Shown: positions 60,883-64,000 of the stretch, one piece after another
How positions within the stretch are numbered: position 1 is the first letter of the stretch
How the letters are laid out: every line of letters begins with the position of its first letter
NCBI GenBank assembly: GCA_003260075.1
Contig: QLIY01000073.1
Location: 122,464-186,463 of the forward strand
Direction: 5' to 3'
DNA: 64,000 bases
Source of the DNA: Phallusia mammillata
Taxonomy: Eukaryota; Chordata; Ascidiacea; Phlebobranchia; Ascidiidae
Position numbers and translations under genes: made by a program
Notes under the pieces: model-generated
What the model saw: the letters and a program-made list of their open reading frames with translations, nothing else
Told to the model about the DNA's origin: nothing
The model's database searches: none

Positions 60883-60888
60883 ATAAAA
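60883..60888 (+). terminator. Poly(A) signal of HSD17B14
   Basis: AATAAA 135 bases after the TAA stop codon. Confidence 0.6.
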
Positions 60889-61141
60889 ATTACTGTTGCA
60901 CTTGTTACTGTCGATTGGTTTTAGGTGTTACACTGTCCGTATTTTTTCTGTTATAATGGACATTTAATCGAACACTTTTAGTTTATGTGGTTGGGTGTTG
61001 TTATATTGTTGCAACTCTTTGAATATTTTTTGTGATTTACGAACTATTTTTCCCTTTGTCCCAACATTATGAAATAAAAATTGACTCGTTGACGCCTCAA
61101 GTGTCACACCTGATCCTGTTACAAGCTGTCGTATTGTTTCA

Positions 61142-61344
61142 CAATTTTTCACAAAGAAACACTGACATAGGGGGTTGGGTGATACAAGGGAAATATATAT
61201 GTGGAATGGGCTGCCCTTCTGCTATGATAGAATTGACCCCCCCCCCCAATTTTTCACAAAGAAACACTGACATAGGGGGTTGGGTGATACAAGGTTGTTG
61301 TAAATAGACATGTGGAATGGGCTGCCCTTCTGCTATGATAGAAT
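61142..61344. repeat. Duplicate pair around a C10 tract
   Basis: 61142-61236 and 61247-61344 are near copies, with ten C at 61237-61246. No gene is affected. Confidence 0.85.
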
Positions 61345-61831
61345 TGGCTGTTGCGAAAGTAGTATTTAAACTAGAAGTATGGCTTTTAGTTTTGCAAAAC
61401 GTCACAAGTAATCAGTTCAGGATATAGTTTTGCTTGTATACTACGTCATTAATATGAGTGTTTAACATTTTTAAGCAAGAATGGACCTAGACGTTATAGT
61501 TTTCTCGAAACAAACTTATAAAGATAGATAGATAGCGTGTTCATACAATACTGCATCGGCACAGCAAGAATATTTATTTAGCGTAACTATGATAACAATT
61601 TGTAATCTGTTCGATTTTAAACTCGTCAATATCGTTGAATACAACAACACTTTAAACCCTCAAAAGGTCACATTTGTTCACTAAATTGTTCACAAAAATA
61701 TATAGGTAAGATATTTAGTGTCTAGTTTGATGACTATTCATTGGTTTGGACTTTTTTGTTGTTGTTTTTAATGTAGACTTTGTCGCTGAAACTGGCAAAA
61801 GTACAATAATTAACCTTTTGAGACGAAAGGG

Positions 61832-63058
61832 ATGTCGTCATCACAGCAAATACTTTTTAAGCGAGAACTCCAACCTATACCTGGTGTCAAAATATCCAAT
61901 GCTGTACAGTTTCACGGCACAGGAAACCTGAGCACTGGGTGCGACGGCGACGCTCTGTATTTAGACAAAAGCACGAAAAACTGGCGACGTTGGGTTTACT
62001 TTAAATGCAAGAAAAGAATTCCGGACCTGTGTACCAATGTGTATGGCAACAAGTTGTTCATTGAGAGCATCGAGAGAGCCGCTATTGCTACGGAGGAAGG
62101 ACGAAAATCAGTAGCTGAAGATTTGTTCCGTAAAGCAATGGAAAACGCCGAAGAACAATTTGCAAATCCAAGATCTGACAGTGCCGAAGCCTTAGACAGG
62201 TATGTTAAACTTAGTGGTTAAGGCATAATGACATTTTTGGTGCAAATGATGACGTAATTTCTACGTCATAGACTGGGTGAGGTGTGCTTACGACGTCACG
62301 AGACAAGCAAGGCGATCACGTGTTTCGAGTACTCGCTGCACATGCGCAGATTGATCTATGGAAAGGAGGCGAACCACGAGCGGATACTTCAATCTCTCGT
62401 GTACCTCGGATGTGCTTGGTCAAAGTACGAAAATATGCACAGGTAGGTTTATTCATTCTTAACTATTTTGTCTAAAATACAGGAACTACCAAGATGTCTT
62501 GTTAGCAATTACGTTTTACCGCTAACGTTTCAACAGCTGCTACTTTAACGCATGGTTTCTGTGCTGGTGCAAAAATAATTCTGTATCTGCTACGACATAA
62601 GATAATAAAACAAAAGTTAAGATGGAAGTTTGAGTAACAATCTTTTCAATTAAACAGTATGCTCAATATTTGAACTAAAACAATTTAATGTAAACAGTTG
62701 AAATAGTGGTATTTTGTTAGTCCAATAAAAATGTTTCAACTGAGTTCCCAGCTGACTGTTGATGCTAAATAACGCGAAAAACAAATGTATTTTTGGTTTC
62801 AGGGCAATTATTGTTTTTGAAAGAGCCCTGCTGGTTGCTAAGGCGCTTGCAGAAAATCACGTGACTAACAACCAGAAAGTGCAAGTCGCCGAAATTCTAC
62901 ACAATCTTGGAACTTGCTGGGAAGCACTAAGGGAGCACCATACCGCTCTCAAGTGTTTTGAAGAAGCGCATGCAATTCGCCACAAGGTGGCCACACCCGA
63001 AGTGTGCGTCGGTGCTCACGTGACTCCACATTTTCTAGCGAATTCAAGTTTTTATTGA
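61832..63058 (+). CDS. TPR-repeat protein, kinesin-light-chain-like repeats
   Basis: Exons 61832-62199, 62272-62442 and 62803-63058 join in frame to 264 residues. The N-terminal 75 residues match no family I know and contain several cysteines and a GTGNLSTGCDGD stretch. From about residue 78 the protein is helical with tetratricopeptide-like units: SVAEDLFRKAMENAEEQF, ALDRLGEVCLRRHETSKAI, CFEYSLHMRRLIYG, ILQSLVYLGCAWSKYENM, AIIVFERALLVAKAL and ILHNLGTCWEALREHHTALK followed by CFEEAHAIR. TPR arrays are protein-protein interaction scaffolds. An acceptor at about 61775 suggests a 5' UTR exon. The stop at 63056-63058 may not be the natural end: CACAAG|GTGGCC inside the last exon could be a donor to exons beyond the window. 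Confidence 0.75.
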
Positions 63059-64000
63059 TTATAAGAAGCGATGTGCATGAGTACGGTTTACCACAGTAAG
63101 ACTGCCATGTGCTGCAGGAATTTGTGTGGCTTTGGACAAAAATAATTTTTGACAAAAGTTATTTTAGCTTCTTGCATTTTCATAAACTTTGAATTTTATT
63201 TGTCATGGTTAATATACGATACAGCCAAACTAAAGTTTTAAACATAGCGTATTGCGTCTAAGAGATTATTAGTTTTTCACTACGAATATCTTGCGTAGAA
63301 TTGAAAAAAAAAAGAATTTTAAAGTCAAAGTACCCGTAGTAACACAAGTTCAAAATAAACTCAATCATTAAAATAAATCAGTAACACAAGTTCAAAATAA
63401 AGCAAATCAAAATTCTGATTTAATCCTGTTTTTCTATCGCACCTATGCTAGTCACTAATTCTTGTAGCAAACTGCGACTAATTTAAGGCCGTTTTCATAT
63501 TTTCTAAAGCAAATAGTAGAAGCAAAATCAGCAACAACAAACAGCAGCTTATGTTTCTTCCAAGAAAGTGGGAAAACGAGTAAAAAGAAAAAAAAAAGAA
63601 AATCTCTTGTAGAAAGTGATCGATTAAAGCTATTTCCCAACAGACTTGCTTGTGAGATCACAGGTCACATTAGGACAAGATTGTTGGCACAAGCTAAACA
63701 TTTCGATCAGTAAAAAGGTGATTATATGTCAATTTTGGTGAGTCACTGTCTTGCGGAGATAACTGAGGTCAATGTATCGGCTTCGTGTGTTAGGGTTTTG
63801 GACCAAAGGACATTCCTAATTAAAAATGTGTGTCCACATATTTTTTCCCTTTGTTTATTAACGACTAGTAAATTGTGGTCGGTTTAAATTTATTTTTATT
63901 TAGAACCATATATAGATGAAAAATGTAAAAAATAGCTTGATCTAAAGTATTTTTTTGTTGGAATATCTGTACCCGCTATCTGTAGTTTTATCTTCAGTAG
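63059..64000. other. AT-rich tail, no gene recognised
   Basis: No coding exon visible. It contains a short direct repeat ('agtaacacaagttcaaaataaa') at about 63339 and 63380. It may be an intron or the 3' flank of the TPR gene. Confidence 0.4.

Noticed and set aside
1..64000. CRISPR arrays, prophage or bacterial operons.
   Set aside because: The genes have spliceosomal introns and animal families; no CRISPR-type repeat-spacer pattern is present.

Overview
The window reads as a piece of a tunicate genome, most likely a Ciona species. The base composition is AT-rich, the genes are small with many short GT-AG introns, and there are many hAT-type MITEs. The decisive clue is a tandem pair, Pinhead then Admp, on the minus strand. 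Species is inferred from gene content only.

Layout. 1-12 kb: no confident gene; a GC-rich exon-like patch at the very start, a foldback MITE, a hAT MITE, a hairpin-bearing tandem duplication and a long 'acctgcaaaa' minisatellite. 12.2-17.1 kb (-): Admp, a BMP/GDF-class TGF-beta ligand. 20.1-22.7 kb (-): Pinhead, a secreted cysteine-rich protein. 23.3-25.7 kb: two abutting MITEs and a scrambled duplicated block. 26.3-27.7 kb (+): a GLIPR2/GAPR-1-like CAP protein. 28.0-28.9 kb (-): the 3' end of an unrecognised gene. 29.7-43.6 kb (+): three tandem secreted coiled-coil/fibrinogen-domain genes (FReD A, B, C). 43.6-45.3 kb (-): an unrecognised 191-aa helical protein, convergent with FReD C. 46.3-55.6 kb (-): an SLC22-family transporter of 12 exons. 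57.8-60.7 kb (+): an HSD17B14 (17-beta-hydroxysteroid dehydrogenase 14) orthologue. 61.8-63.1 kb (+): a TPR-repeat protein.

How genes relate. Admp and Pinhead are developmental signalling genes whose linkage is conserved; in Ciona, transcription of Pinhead has been reported to repress the neighbouring Admp in cis. The three FReD genes are a local tandem family. The other genes look like independent neighbours.

Assembly caution. Twenty-one poly-C tracts are ten C long, or ten plus a flanking C or two. Nearly all sit between two almost identical copies of adjoining sequence; one further junction carries a single n. This looks like fixed-size placeholders between overlapping, unmerged (probably allelic) contigs. 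The 'duplicated exons' in Admp, Pinhead, FReD B, SLC22 and HSD17B14 are therefore probably artefacts, and the gene models below use one copy of each exon. All exon joins were made by eye from splice consensus and reading frame.
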